From: Ottowia oryzae
GTDB taxonomy: Bacteria > Pseudomonadota > Gammaproteobacteria > Burkholderiales > Burkholderiaceae_C
Direction: 5' to 3'
Assembly (NCBI RefSeq): GCF_003008535.1
Contig: NZ_CP027666.1
Location: forward strand, 3,399,501-3,463,500
DNA length: 64,000 nucleotides
Below are positions 8,345-16,425 of the stretch, in pieces (positions within the stretch are counted from its first letter, which is position 1; every line of letters begins with the position of its first letter). A program made the position numbers and the translations under genes. The notes under the pieces are model-generated. The model was not told where the DNA came from, searched no databases, and saw nothing but the letters and a program-made list of their open reading frames with translations.

Positions 8345-8503
8345 ATCGTTCATCTCGTTGAAAAATGCTTCGGGAAAGCCAGCACCGTGCCCCAAAGTGG
8401 AGCATCGGCGCGCTCGCCAATGCTACCGCGATCCGCCGGGCCGTCCCAGTCACTACGGCGTGCCCGCCCGCGCCGCGCCGGCACGTGCAGGCGCGCACCA
8501 ACT

Positions 8504-8986
8504 TCAGGCGCCGGCGCCCAAATGGGTGTGCACCTTCTGCAGCAGGTCAATCAAGGTGCGGCGCTCGTCGTCGCTCAATGCCTGGGCGGATTGTTCTGCC
8601 AAGGCGTAGGCCCGCGCGTGCTGCGCCCGGTGGGCGTCCAGGCCTGCGGGCGTCAGCTCGATGCGCAGCGTGCGGCGGTCGGCCTCGTCCGGCGTGGCCG
8701 AAAGCAGGCCCCGCTCCTTCAGCCCATGGATCAGGCGCGCGATCTGCCCTTTGTCGCGCCCGCTGTGCTGCGCCAGCTCTTTCTGGGTGGCGCCCGGGCA
8801 GCGCGCAAAAAAGCCCAGCACCCGGCTGTCGAGGTGCGTGAGGTCGCGCCCCTCCTTGCGGCCACCGCCGTGAAAGGCCGCGCGCAAGCCACGCATGGTC
8901 TGGTGCAAGGCTTCGACCACGTCTTCCGGCGTGGGCGCCGGGGCAGTGGCGGCTTCGGGCAATGCTGCTGGGGTGGGATTCGCCAT
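8504..8986 (-). CDS. MarR-family transcriptional regulator
   Basis: 160 residues from ATG 8986. A winged helix includes LTHLDSRVLGFFARCPG, TQKELAQHSGRDKGQIARLIHGLKERGLL and DEADRRTLRIELTPAG, the last being the wing. It is divergent from the siderophore-interacting protein gene with two inverted repeats between them, so it probably represses both genes. I prefer 8986 over upstream ATGs at 9016 and 9034 because those would place the operators inside the coding region. The inducer is unknown; the neighbour suggests iron-siderophore metabolism. Confidence 0.85.
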   Translation of the reverse strand: MANPTPAALPEAATAPAPTPEDVVEALHQTMRGLRAAFHGGGRKEGRDLTHLDSRVLGFFARCPGATQKELAQHSGRDKGQIARLIHGLKERGLLSATPDEADRRTLRIELTPAGLDAHRAQHARAYALAEQSAQALSDDERRTLIDLLQKVHTHLGAGA

Positions 8987-8989
8987 TTT

Positions 8990-9004
8990 GTTGATATGGT
9001 CAAC
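8990..9004. promoter_or_regulatory. Inverted repeat, probable MarR operator 1
   Basis: GTTGATATGGTCAAC: perfect 5-bp arms (GTTGA/TCAAC) around 5 nt, immediately upstream of the marR start. It shares the TTGAT half-site with the second site 15 bp away. Confidence 0.65.
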
Positions 9005-9018
9005 CGTTCGCGCCATAA

Positions 9019-9034
9019 TTGATGACATTATCAA
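9019..9034. promoter_or_regulatory. Inverted repeat, probable MarR operator 2
   Basis: TTGATGACATTATCAA: perfect 5-bp arms (TTGAT/ATCAA) around 6 nt, in the divergent marR/SIP promoter region. The pair of sites suggests cooperative or dual control of both genes. Confidence 0.65.
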
Positions 9035-9051
9035 CCAATCAGGCCGTCAAC

Positions 9052-9810
9052 GTGAATTCACCTTCTCCTTCCGTGGCCCGCCGCGTCGAGCGCGTGCGGC
9101 ATGTGCTGCAGTTCCGCGACGTGCAGGTTGCCCGCGTGGAGCCCATCGGCCCCGACTTCGTGCGCGTTGTCTTCAGCGGCGAATCGCTGGCCGACTTCGT
9201 TTCGCAAGGGTTTGACGACCACGTCAAGTTCATCCTGGCGCGGCCCGGTGCGGCGGCCGATGCGCCCCCAGATCGGCGCGACTACACGCCCCGCGCGTGG
9301 AGCACCGAGCGGCGCGAGCTTTCGATCGACTTCGCGCTGCACGGTACGGGCGTGGCATCCGACTGGGCGCGCCAGGCGGCGCCCGGCCAAAGCGTGGTGA
9401 TTGCCGGGCCACGCGGTTCGATGGTGGTACCCACCGACTACGACTGGCACCTGCTGATCGGCGACGCCACGGCGGCGCCCGCCATCGGGCGGCGCCTGGC
9501 CGAGCTGCCCAAGGGCGCCCGCGTCATCGTGGTGGCGCAGTTGGCCGACACCGCCATCCTCGAAGTGGAGCGCAGCGCCGCGCAGGTCGAACTGCATCAA
9601 GTGGCCAGCGGCGACGCCATGCTCAGCGCACTGGCCAGCCTGGCGCCCCGCAGTGGCGAAGGCTATATCTGGGCGGCGGGCGAAGCGGCCACGATGGCGC
9701 GTGTACGCGACCTGGTGCTGCACACCCAAGGCCACCCCAAAGAGGCCATGCGCATCGCCGCGTACTGGAAGCTGGGCGCCGACAACTTCGAGCATGAAGA
9801 CCTGCAGTGA
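9052..9810 (+). CDS. Siderophore-interacting protein (FAD-dependent ferric-siderophore reductase, SIP family)
   Basis: 252 residues from GTG 9052. The FAD-binding barrel is at the N-terminus with the family motif RDYTPRAW at about residues 76-83. The SIP C-terminal domain includes AGPRGSMVVP, HLLIGDATAAPAIGRRL, IWAAGEAATMARVRDLV and IAAYWKLGADNFEHE. It reduces Fe(III)-siderophore in the cytoplasm to release iron. GTG 9052 has a CAGG upstream. An ATG at 9022 is in frame but overlaps operator 2 and lacks a ribosome-binding site. Control by the divergent MarR regulator rather than Fur is suggested, since I see no Fur-like palindrome here. Confidence 0.88.
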   Translation: MNSPSPSVARRVERVRHVLQFRDVQVARVEPIGPDFVRVVFSGESLADFVSQGFDDHVKFILARPGAAADAPPDRRDYTPRAWSTERRELSIDFALHGTGVASDWARQAAPGQSVVIAGPRGSMVVPTDYDWHLLIGDATAAPAIGRRLAELPKGARVIVVAQLADTAILEVERSAAQVELHQVASGDAMLSALASLAPRSGEGYIWAAGEAATMARVRDLVLHTQGHPKEAMRIAAYWKLGADNFEHEDLQ

Positions 9811-9851
9811 GGCCGGTCGCGAGATAAAGCGGCGCGGCACGCCTACTAGGC

Positions 9852-9900
9852 GAATTGGCCTCCAGCGCCCGACCGATCAGCGCGGGCAGCTATCTTTTCA
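9852..9900 (-). repeat. Dispersed GATAGCTG repeat, copy 6
   Basis: Minus-strand reading: AGATAGCTGCCCGCGC, loop, GGGCGCTGGAGGCC, AATTC. It lies in the spacer between the convergent SIP gene and livF; the rest of 9811-10059 shows nothing coding. Confidence 0.85.
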
Positions 9901-10059
9901 GGAGTAAATGACGGGCGCGACCACTGAATCGGTGGCGCACCTGCACGAGGCGGCCGCGCAAGATCGGCAGCGAAGCACAGCACGCCGCGCCAACGCCCGC
10001 ACAAGCGGCGGGCGGCCCTGGCACAGAGCACCGCCGCGCACCCGTCTTCAGCCAGCGCC

Positions 10060-10776
10060 TTATTCGCCCAAGTAGGCCGCCCGCACGCGGGGGTTGGCCA
10101 GCAGCTCCTGCCCGCCACCTTGCATGGTGATCAAGCCGGATTCCATCACGTAGCCGCGGTCGGCCAGCGCCAGCGCGCGGCTGGCGTTCTGCTCCACCAG
10201 CAGGATCGTGACGCCCTGCGCGTACACGTCGCGCACCACTTCAAAGACCTTGTCGACCATGATGGGCGACAGGCCCATGGACGGCTCGTCCAGCAGCAGC
10301 AGCTTGGGGCGGCTGAGCAGCGCGCGGCCCATGGCCAGCATCTGCTGTTCACCGCCCGACATGGTGCCAGCCAGCTGGTCCTTGCGCTCGCGCAGGCGCG
10401 GGAAGATGGTGAAAACCTTCTCGATGTCGGCGTTGATGCCAGCTTTGTCGCGCCGCGTATAGGCGCCCATCAGCAGGTTTTCGGTGATGGTCATGCGGGT
10501 GAACACGCCGCGGCCCTCGGGCACCATGGCCAGGCCCTGGCGCACCAAGTCCCAGGGGCCCTGCCCCTTGATCGACTTGCCGAGGTACTCAATGTCGCCC
10601 CCGGCCAGCGGCAGGTTGCCCGTGATCGCCTTCATCGTGGTGGTCTTGCCCGCCCCGTTGGAGCCGATGAGCGAGACCAGCTCACCCTCACGCACCTCGA
10701 AATCCACGCCCTTGACGGCCTGGATGCCTCCATAGGCCACCTTCAGGCCGGAAACCTTCAACAACACCTGGGCCAT
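10060..10776 (-). CDS. livF: Branched-chain amino-acid ABC transporter ATP-binding protein LivF
   Basis: 238 residues. Walker A is GSNGAGKTT, the signature is MSGGEQQMLAMGRAL, Walker B is LLLLDEPSMGLSP, and the family C-terminus is ANPRVRAAYLGE. It energises branched-chain amino-acid import at the inner membrane. The ATG at 10776 is one base from the livG stop, so translation is probably coupled. It is the last gene of livHMGF. Confidence 0.95.
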   Translation of the reverse strand: MAQVLLKVSGLKVAYGGIQAVKGVDFEVREGELVSLIGSNGAGKTTTMKAITGNLPLAGGDIEYLGKSIKGQGPWDLVRQGLAMVPEGRGVFTRMTITENLLMGAYTRRDKAGINADIEKVFTIFPRLRERKDQLAGTMSGGEQQMLAMGRALLSRPKLLLLDEPSMGLSPIMVDKVFEVVRDVYAQGVTILLVEQNASRALALADRGYVMESGLITMQGGGQELLANPRVRAAYLGE

Positions 10777-10777
10777 A

Positions 10778-11551
10778 TCAATGCTCTCCCGTGCCCAGAT
10801 AGGCTTCAATAACTTTCGGATTCTTCTGCACTTCGGCGGGCGTACCTTCGGCAATCTGCTTGCCGTAGTCCAGCACCGTCACGCGGTCGCACAGGCCCAT
10901 CACCAGCTTCACGTCGTGTTCGATCAACAAGATGGTGCGGTTGTCCTTGCGGATGCGGTCGATCAGCTCGCGCAGCTGCACTTTTTCGGTGGCGTTCATG
11001 CCGGCCGCTGGCTCGTCCAGCGCGATCAGCTGCGGGTCGGTGGCCAACGCACGGGCGATCTCCAGGCGGCGCTGGTCGCCATACGACAGCGTGCGCGAGC
11101 GAAAGTCGGCGTACTTGCCGATGCCCACGTAATCCAGCAACTCGCGTGCGCGCTGGGTGATGGCGTCTTCTTCGGCCTTGAACCCGCGTGTGCGAAAGAT
11201 GGCGCCAAACAGGCCGGAATGGGTGCGCACGTGGCGGCCGACCATCACGTTTTCGAGCGCAGTCATTTCGGCAAACAGGCGAATGTTCTGGAACGTGCGG
11301 GCAATGCCCGCCTTGGCCACCTGGTGCACGGCCTGCGGCTTGTAGGGCTTGCCATCCAGTTCAAAAGACCCGGCATCGGGCGTGTACAAGCCGGTCAACA
11401 CGTTGAAGAACGTGGTCTTGCCCGCGCCGTTGGGGCCTATCAGGCCGTAGACCTGGCCGCGCCGGATGGTGATGCCCACGTCGGTCAGGGCTTGCAGGCC
11501 GCCAAAGCGCTTGGAAACGCCCTGGACTTTGAGTACGGTGTCGTTGCTCAT
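10778..11551 (-). CDS. livG: Branched-chain amino-acid ABC transporter ATP-binding protein LivG
   Basis: 257 residues. Walker A is GPNGAGKTTFFN, followed by the LivG-type segment GIARTFQNIRLFAEMTALENVMVG, the signature LSYGDQRRLEIARAL and Walker B LIALDEPAAGMN. It pairs with LivF as the ATPase heterodimer. It begins 14 bp after livM and ends one base before livF. Confidence 0.95.
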   Translation of the reverse strand: MSNDTVLKVQGVSKRFGGLQALTDVGITIRRGQVYGLIGPNGAGKTTFFNVLTGLYTPDAGSFELDGKPYKPQAVHQVAKAGIARTFQNIRLFAEMTALENVMVGRHVRTHSGLFGAIFRTRGFKAEEDAITQRARELLDYVGIGKYADFRSRTLSYGDQRRLEIARALATDPQLIALDEPAAGMNATEKVQLRELIDRIRKDNRTILLIEHDVKLVMGLCDRVTVLDYGKQIAEGTPAEVQKNPKVIEAYLGTGEH

Positions 11552-11565
11552 TGGTAGGGGCTTCC

Positions 11566-12762
11566 TCAGGGGTTGATGGGGTACTGGCGCACGTCGGTGT
11601 TACCGGGCTCGGCATCGGCCGGGAAGTCGACGCCGGGCGCGTTTTGCTGCGCCGTCGTCGGCGCCGATTGGCCGCCGGGTTCAACATTGAGTTTGCGCGC
11701 CTTACCGTGCTCTGGCGAGGGCCACAGGCCGCGCGGGCGAATCAGCATGACGCTGATCATGGCCAGCGCGATCAGCAGCTGGCGCAGGATGGCGGAGTCG
11801 AGTCGTCCATCGGTCATGGCTTGCAGCGGGCCGGCCACGTAGCGCAGCACTTCCGGCAACGCAGCCAGCAACAACGCCCCCAGGATCACGCCAGGCAGGT
11901 GGCCGATACCGCCCAGCACCACCATAGCGACGATCATCACCGACTCCATCAGGCTGAAGGATTCCGGCGACACGAAGCCCTGGAAGGCCGCGAACATGGC
12001 GCCCGAAACGCCACCGAAAGAGGCGCCCATGGCAAAGGCCAGCAGCTTGAGGTTGCGGGTGTTCAGGCCCATGGCCTTGGCGGCGATCTCGTCTTCGCGG
12101 ATGGCCATCCAGGCGCGGCCCACGCGCGAATCCTGCAGGCGGCTGCAGATGAATACGGTAACGATGACCAGGAACAGGAACAGGTAGTAATACAGCGAGA
12201 CGGAGGCGATCTCGAACCCGCCGATCGTCAGCGGCTTGCCCAAATCCAGGCCAAACACCTTGACCGAGTCGATCTGGCTGATGCCCTTGGGCCCGTTGGT
12301 TAGGTTGTACGGGTGGTCCAGGTTGTTCATGAAGATCCGGATGATCTCGCCGAAGCCCAGCGTCACAATGGCGAGGTAGTCACCGCGCAGTTTCAGCACC
12401 GGAATGCCCAGCAGCACGCCCGTGCACGCCGCCAGCACCAAGGCCAGCGGAATCACCATCCACAACGAGGTGTGAAAACCGTTGGGGAAGGCAGCGGCGA
12501 TGGCCGGGAAGGTGTCGGTCAGGTGCGGCGACGCCAACAAACCGTACAGGTACGCGCCCACGGCAAAGAAGGCGACGTAGCCCAGATCCAGCAGGCCGGC
12601 GTAGCCCACCACGATGTTCAGGCCCAGGGCCAGCATCACATACAGCAGCGCGATGTCGACGATGCGCACCCAGGCATTGCCGAAGCTCTGTAGCACCAGC
12701 GGCACCAGCAGCAGTGCGATGCCACAGATCAGAAAAACGATCAGTTTGTTCTTTTGCGTCAT
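11566..12762 (-). CDS. livM: Branched-chain amino-acid ABC transporter permease LivM
   Basis: 398 residues, many hydrophobic segments starting with LIVFLICGIALLLVPLVL. The LivM motif region GLNIVVGYAGLLDLGYVAFFAVGAYLYG is present, as is the coupling region DSRVGRAWMAIREDEIAAKAMG. The polar C-terminal tail of about 50 residues (after RPRGLWPSPEHGKARK) is longer than in most relatives I recall. It lies between livH (12 bp away) and livG (14 bp away). Confidence 0.95.
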   Translation of the reverse strand: MTQKNKLIVFLICGIALLLVPLVLQSFGNAWVRIVDIALLYVMLALGLNIVVGYAGLLDLGYVAFFAVGAYLYGLLASPHLTDTFPAIAAAFPNGFHTSLWMVIPLALVLAACTGVLLGIPVLKLRGDYLAIVTLGFGEIIRIFMNNLDHPYNLTNGPKGISQIDSVKVFGLDLGKPLTIGGFEIASVSLYYYLFLFLVIVTVFICSRLQDSRVGRAWMAIREDEIAAKAMGLNTRNLKLLAFAMGASFGGVSGAMFAAFQGFVSPESFSLMESVMIVAMVVLGGIGHLPGVILGALLLAALPEVLRYVAGPLQAMTDGRLDSAILRQLLIALAMISVMLIRPRGLWPSPEHGKARKLNVEPGGQSAPTTAQQNAPGVDFPADAEPGNTDVRQYPINP

Positions 12763-12774
12763 GTTTTCCCCCGG

Positions 12775-13704
12775 TCAGGCGCGGTCGGCCACACGTTCGC
12801 CCAACAGGCCGGAAGGCCGCAGCGTCAGCACGATGATCAGCACGATGAAAGCGAAGATGTCGGTGTACTGGCTGCCCAGCAGGCCGCCCGTCAGTGTGCC
12901 GATGTAGCCCGAGCCAATGGCCTCGATCAGGCCCAGCAGAATGCCGCCCAGCACGGCACCGCCCAGGTTGCCGATGCCGCCAAACACGGCTGCGGTGAAG
13001 GCTTTCAAGCCAGGCAGGAAGCCCATGGTGTGCTGCACCGTGCCGTAGTTGGACGCGTACATCACACCGGCAATGGCGGCCAGCATGGCGCCAATGATGA
13101 AGGTGGCGGAAATCACCATGTCGGGCTTGACGCCCATCAGCCCGGCCACGCGCGGGTTCTCGGCCGTGGCGCGCATTGCGCGGCCCAGGCGGGTGTAGTG
13201 CACCAGGTACATAAGCCCAGCCAGCGACACGGCGGTGACGCACAGGATCATGATCTGCGTGGGGGTGATGTAGGCGCCCATCACGTTGTACGGGGCGCTG
13301 GGCAACAGGGTCGGGAAGGGTTTGTAGTTGGGCTTCCAGATGATCATGGCCAGCGTCTGCAGCAGGATCGACATGCCGATGGCGGTGATCAGCGGCGCCA
13401 ATCGCGGGCTGTTGCGCAAGGGCCTGTACGCCAATTTCTCGATCACGAAGTTCAGTGCCGCGGCCACCACGCAGGCAATCACCATCGCCAGGATCAGGAT
13501 GACCCACCCCGGCGCGCCGGGCATGCTGCTTTGCATCACGCCGATGATGGACCACGCCGTCAGCGCGCCGACCATCAACACCTCGCCGTGCGCGAAGTTG
13601 ATCAGCTGGATGATGCCGTACACCATCGTGTAGCCCAAGGCTATCAACGCGTACATGCTGCCCAGCACCAGACCGTTGATGATCTGCTGTAGCAAGATTT
13701 CCAT
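12775..13704 (-). CDS. livH: Branched-chain amino-acid ABC transporter permease LivH
   Basis: 309 residues, first gene of the operon. LivH hallmarks are the N-terminal LLQQIINGLVLGSMYALIAL, YTMVYGIIQLINFAHGEV, and the coupling loop TRLGRAMRATAENPRVAGLMGV. About eight membrane segments. Together with LivM it forms the inner-membrane channel. The promoter should lie in 13705-13810; I could not pick a convincing -35/-10 pair. Confidence 0.95.
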   Translation of the reverse strand: MEILLQQIINGLVLGSMYALIALGYTMVYGIIQLINFAHGEVLMVGALTAWSIIGVMQSSMPGAPGWVILILAMVIACVVAAALNFVIEKLAYRPLRNSPRLAPLITAIGMSILLQTLAMIIWKPNYKPFPTLLPSAPYNVMGAYITPTQIMILCVTAVSLAGLMYLVHYTRLGRAMRATAENPRVAGLMGVKPDMVISATFIIGAMLAAIAGVMYASNYGTVQHTMGFLPGLKAFTAAVFGGIGNLGGAVLGGILLGLIEAIGSGYIGTLTGGLLGSQYTDIFAFIVLIIVLTLRPSGLLGERVADRA

Positions 13705-13810
13705 GAAACACTTCCTCTCTGTGGCGCCGCACCCATGATCAATGGGATGCCCGGGTTATCTGGCGAAACTGCCGCGAGACCTGTTGGGTCTCTTTCAGGT
13801 ATGTACCTAG

Positions 13811-13843
13811 CAAAAAACCCGCCAGCTTGTTCGCAGCGGGTTT
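13811..13843 (-). terminator. Rho-independent terminator, minus strand (rarA)
   Basis: Arms AAACCCGC and GCGGGTTT separated by 13 nt. On the minus strand the hairpin is followed by a T-run (GGGTTTTTTG). It lies about 120 bp downstream of the rarA stop and upstream of livH, so it probably ends rarA transcription and insulates liv. Confidence 0.75.
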
Positions 13844-13966
13844 GGACAAGCCAAAATTCTAGCGACAGGAATTAGGGCGCCAGCAAATGGTGCACGGGGG
13901 TTTTCCCTCTTTTCTTTATAGGTGCGTCGCGCGCAGGCAAATGCACCTCCGGCGTGCACGGCGCCG

Positions 13967-15298
13967 CTATTCGGTGCGCCCGGCGTCTAGGTTGCGCTGG
14001 CGCAACTGGGCCAGCCGTTCGCCGATCTTGATCTCGAGCCCGCGCGGCACGGGCTCATAGAAGGCTTGCGGCGGCATGCCTTCGGGCAAATACGACTCGC
14101 CGGCAGCGAACGCGTCTTCCTCGTTGTGGGCGTAGCGGTAGCCCTTGCCGTAGTCAAGCTGCTTCATCAGCTTGGTGGGCGCGTTGCGCAGGTGCATGGG
14201 CACGGGGCGCGTGATGTCCTGCTTGATGAAGGCGCGCACCGCGTTGTAGGCGCTGTAGACGGCGTTGCTTTTGGGCGCCATGGCCAGGTACACCACGCAT
14301 TCGGCCAGCGCCAGCTCGCCCTCGGGGCTGCCCAGCCTTTCATACACTTCGGCCGCGTCCAGCGCCAGGCGCAGCGCGCGCGGGTCGGCCAGGCCGATAT
14401 CTTCGCTGGCCATGCGCACCATGCGCCGCGCCATGTAGCGCGGATCGGCCCCGCCGTCGAGCATGCGCACCAGCCAGTACAGCGCGGCATCCGGGTCGCT
14501 GCCGCGCACCGACTTGTGCAGCGCGCTGATGGTGTCGTAGAACTGCTCGCCGCCCTTGTCGTAGCGGCGCAGGCGCTCGCCCAGTACCTTCAGCAGCCAC
14601 GCGTCGGTGATGGTGGACAGGCCTTCCGCCTGGGCCGAGACGAACATCGTCTCCAGCGTGTTCAGCAGGCGCCGTGCGTCGCCGTCGGCGTAGGCGATCA
14701 GGCGGTCTGCCGCTTCACTTTCGATAGCTGTCTGCGCATATTCTGCCTGCGCCCGGGCCAGAATCTGCTTGAGATCGTCGTCTGTCAAAGAATTCAGCAC
14801 GTACACCGCTGCGCGCGACAGCAGGGCCGAATTCACCTCGAACGAAGGGTTCTCGGTGGTGGCACCGATGAAGGTGAACAGCCCGCTTTCAACATGCGGC
14901 AAGAAGGCATCTTGCTGGCTTTTGTTGAAGCGGTGCACCTCGTCGACGAACACGATGGTGCTTTGCGGCACCAGACCATCGCGCGCCTTCTGCGCCAGCT
15001 CGACCGCCTCGCGGATGTCCTTCACCCCACCCAGCACGGCGCTGATGGGGATGAACTGCGCATCGAAAGCGTCGGCCATCAGCCGCGCAATGGTGGTCTT
15101 GCCGGTGCCCGGCGGGCCCCAAAGGATGCAGCTGTGCGGCTGGCCGGATTCGAACGCGATGCGCAAGGCCATGCCCTCGCCCAGCAGGTGCTGCTGCCCG
15201 ACCACTTCACCCAGGTTGTGGGGGCGAAGGCGCTCAGCCAGCGGAACGTGAACGCCCGCAGAAGGGCCGGAAGGACGAGAGGTGCGCGACGTGCTCAT
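13967..15298 (-). CDS. rarA: Replication-associated recombination protein A (RarA/MgsA AAA+ ATPase)
   Basis: 443 residues. Walker A is GPPGTGKTT at 61-69 and Walker B is IVFVDEVHRF with DE at 119-120. Sensor 1 (FIGATTENPSF), the arginine finger region (LLSRAAVY) and the DGDARRLLNTLE sensor 2 helix are present, followed by the C-terminal tetramerisation domain (YKYA-like GKGYRYAHNEEDAF). It acts at stalled forks with SSB and RecA. Conserved order ftsK-lolA-rarA. Residues about 176-194 (ILARAQAEYAQTAIESEA) are encoded by a sequence matching the dispersed repeat. Confidence 0.95.
   Translation of the reverse strand: MSTSRTSRPSGPSAGVHVPLAERLRPHNLGEVVGQQHLLGEGMALRIAFESGQPHSCILWGPPGTGKTTIARLMADAFDAQFIPISAVLGGVKDIREAVELAQKARDGLVPQSTIVFVDEVHRFNKSQQDAFLPHVESGLFTFIGATTENPSFEVNSALLSRAAVYVLNSLTDDDLKQILARAQAEYAQTAIESEAADRLIAYADGDARRLLNTLETMFVSAQAEGLSTITDAWLLKVLGERLRRYDKGGEQFYDTISALHKSVRGSDPDAALYWLVRMLDGGADPRYMARRMVRMASEDIGLADPRALRLALDAAEVYERLGSPEGELALAECVVYLAMAPKSNAVYSAYNAVRAFIKQDITRPVPMHLRNAPTKLMKQLDYGKGYRYAHNEEDAFAAGESYLPEGMPPQAFYEPVPRGLEIKIGERLAQLRQRNLDAGRTE
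14718..14772 (+). repeat. Dispersed GATAGCTG repeat, copy 7, inside rarA coding sequence
   Basis: TTTCGATAGCTGTCTGCGC, loop, CTGCGCCCGGGCC, CTGCTTGA. It is in frame with rarA (antisense to the repeat's forward orientation) in the variable segment before DGDARR. The match is weaker than intergenic copies but keeps the box, both stem arms and the tail. Confidence 0.6.
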
Positions 15299-15456
15299 GG
15301 TGCGCGGTCATGGTACATGCTGCTGCGGCGACGGCGCCGACTGGTCGGGCGCAACCATGGCCGCGTTGTGAGAGAGAGCGATCGGCCGATAGCGTCAGAT
15401 GGAAAAGTCGCCCACACGCCCGACTTCGCAGCGGCGCAATTGGCGCTCAAAATTTA

Positions 15457-15515
15457 GAAAGAAAACATGCTCTAGCGCCCGCTGCACCTGCGGTAGCAGC
15501 TATGCTATTTGAAGC
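15457..15515 (-). repeat. Dispersed GATAGCTG repeat, copy 8
   Basis: Minus-strand reading: GCATAGCTGCTACCGC, loop, GCGGGCGCTAGAGC and a T-rich tail. It lies in the 273-bp spacer between lolA and rarA, which otherwise shows no gene. Confidence 0.85.
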
Positions 15516-15571
15516 AACCAGGTGCTTAAGCCGGCAAGGCGGCAGGCTCGCCGGTGGTGAGTTTCAGCGCC

Positions 15572-16267
15572 TCAGTTGCGCAGCACGTCCGCGCCCGCTG
15601 GCGGCTTGAATTGAAAGCGGTTGGCCGGCAGGCTCACGTTCAGCTCGACCCGGCTGAAGGTCAGCACGGAACGCTGCCCGAAGCTGTCGGCGATTTCAAG
15701 GGTGGCAAGCTCGGCGCTTTGCCCCGCCGTCTTGAAGCCCAGTCGGATGCTCTGCAGCTGGCCGTCGCGTGCCTTGGGCACGGCTTTCACCCATTGCTGG
15801 CCTTGCGCGTCGGGCTCTTCGGTCAGCGTGAAATCGCGCTGCAAAGCCTTCAGATCGGGCGCGGCGGCGATGATGGCCGCGGGCGTGCTGCCCAGCACCT
15901 GGTCCTGCTTGCGGGCCGTGACCTGGTTCAGATCGACGTCGTACAGCCACAGCGTTTGCCCGTCGGCGACGATGGTCTGCTCGAACGGCTTGCTGTAGTC
16001 AAAACGAAACTTGCCGGGGCGCTGAAATTCAAAGGTGCCGGTCTGCGTCTTGGTGCTGCCGGGGCGCCCTTCCTTGCCCGGCGCCGTCACCACCTGCGTG
16101 AAACCAGCTTTGCCGCTGCGCGCCTGCTTCACGAAATCGGACAGGCTGTCCATGCCGCCGGCCCAGGCCAGCGGTGCCAATAGAGCCAAGGCGGCTGCGC
16201 AGGCGGCGCGGCCCCACGGGCGGCGGACGGATGCAAGGGCGCGGGTGAAATGGCTGAAATGCGTCAT
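15572..16267 (-). CDS. lolA: Outer-membrane lipoprotein carrier protein LolA
   Basis: 231 residues. The signal peptide (MTHFSHFTRALASVRRPWGR then a hydrophobic AACAAALALLAPLAWA) is followed by a LolA fold: MDSLSDFVKQARSGKAGFTQ, GTFEFQRPGKFRFDYSKPFEQTIVADG, LWLYDVDLNQVTARK and the C-terminal FQFKPPAGADVLRN. It shuttles lipoproteins from LolCDE to LolB across the periplasm. ATG 16267 was chosen because the region upstream in frame is not signal-like. It lies between ftsK and rarA as in other Burkholderiales. Confidence 0.93.
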   Translation of the reverse strand: MTHFSHFTRALASVRRPWGRAACAAALALLAPLAWAGGMDSLSDFVKQARSGKAGFTQVVTAPGKEGRPGSTKTQTGTFEFQRPGKFRFDYSKPFEQTIVADGQTLWLYDVDLNQVTARKQDQVLGSTPAAIIAAAPDLKALQRDFTLTEEPDAQGQQWVKAVPKARDGQLQSIRLGFKTAGQSAELATLEIADSFGQRSVLTFSRVELNVSLPANRFQFKPPAGADVLRN

Positions 16268-16425
16268 GGTCAATGAGACTGGGGGTGGCGCCAAAGGTTC
16301 AGCGCCCCACGATTTGAAACACCCGATTGCGAAGCGGACACATCCGCCGCACGCTGCACGACAGCGGGAAACGGATGATTTGCGCAACCCGAATCCAAGG
16401 TTTGCGGCAAGTAAGGCAATGCGCC

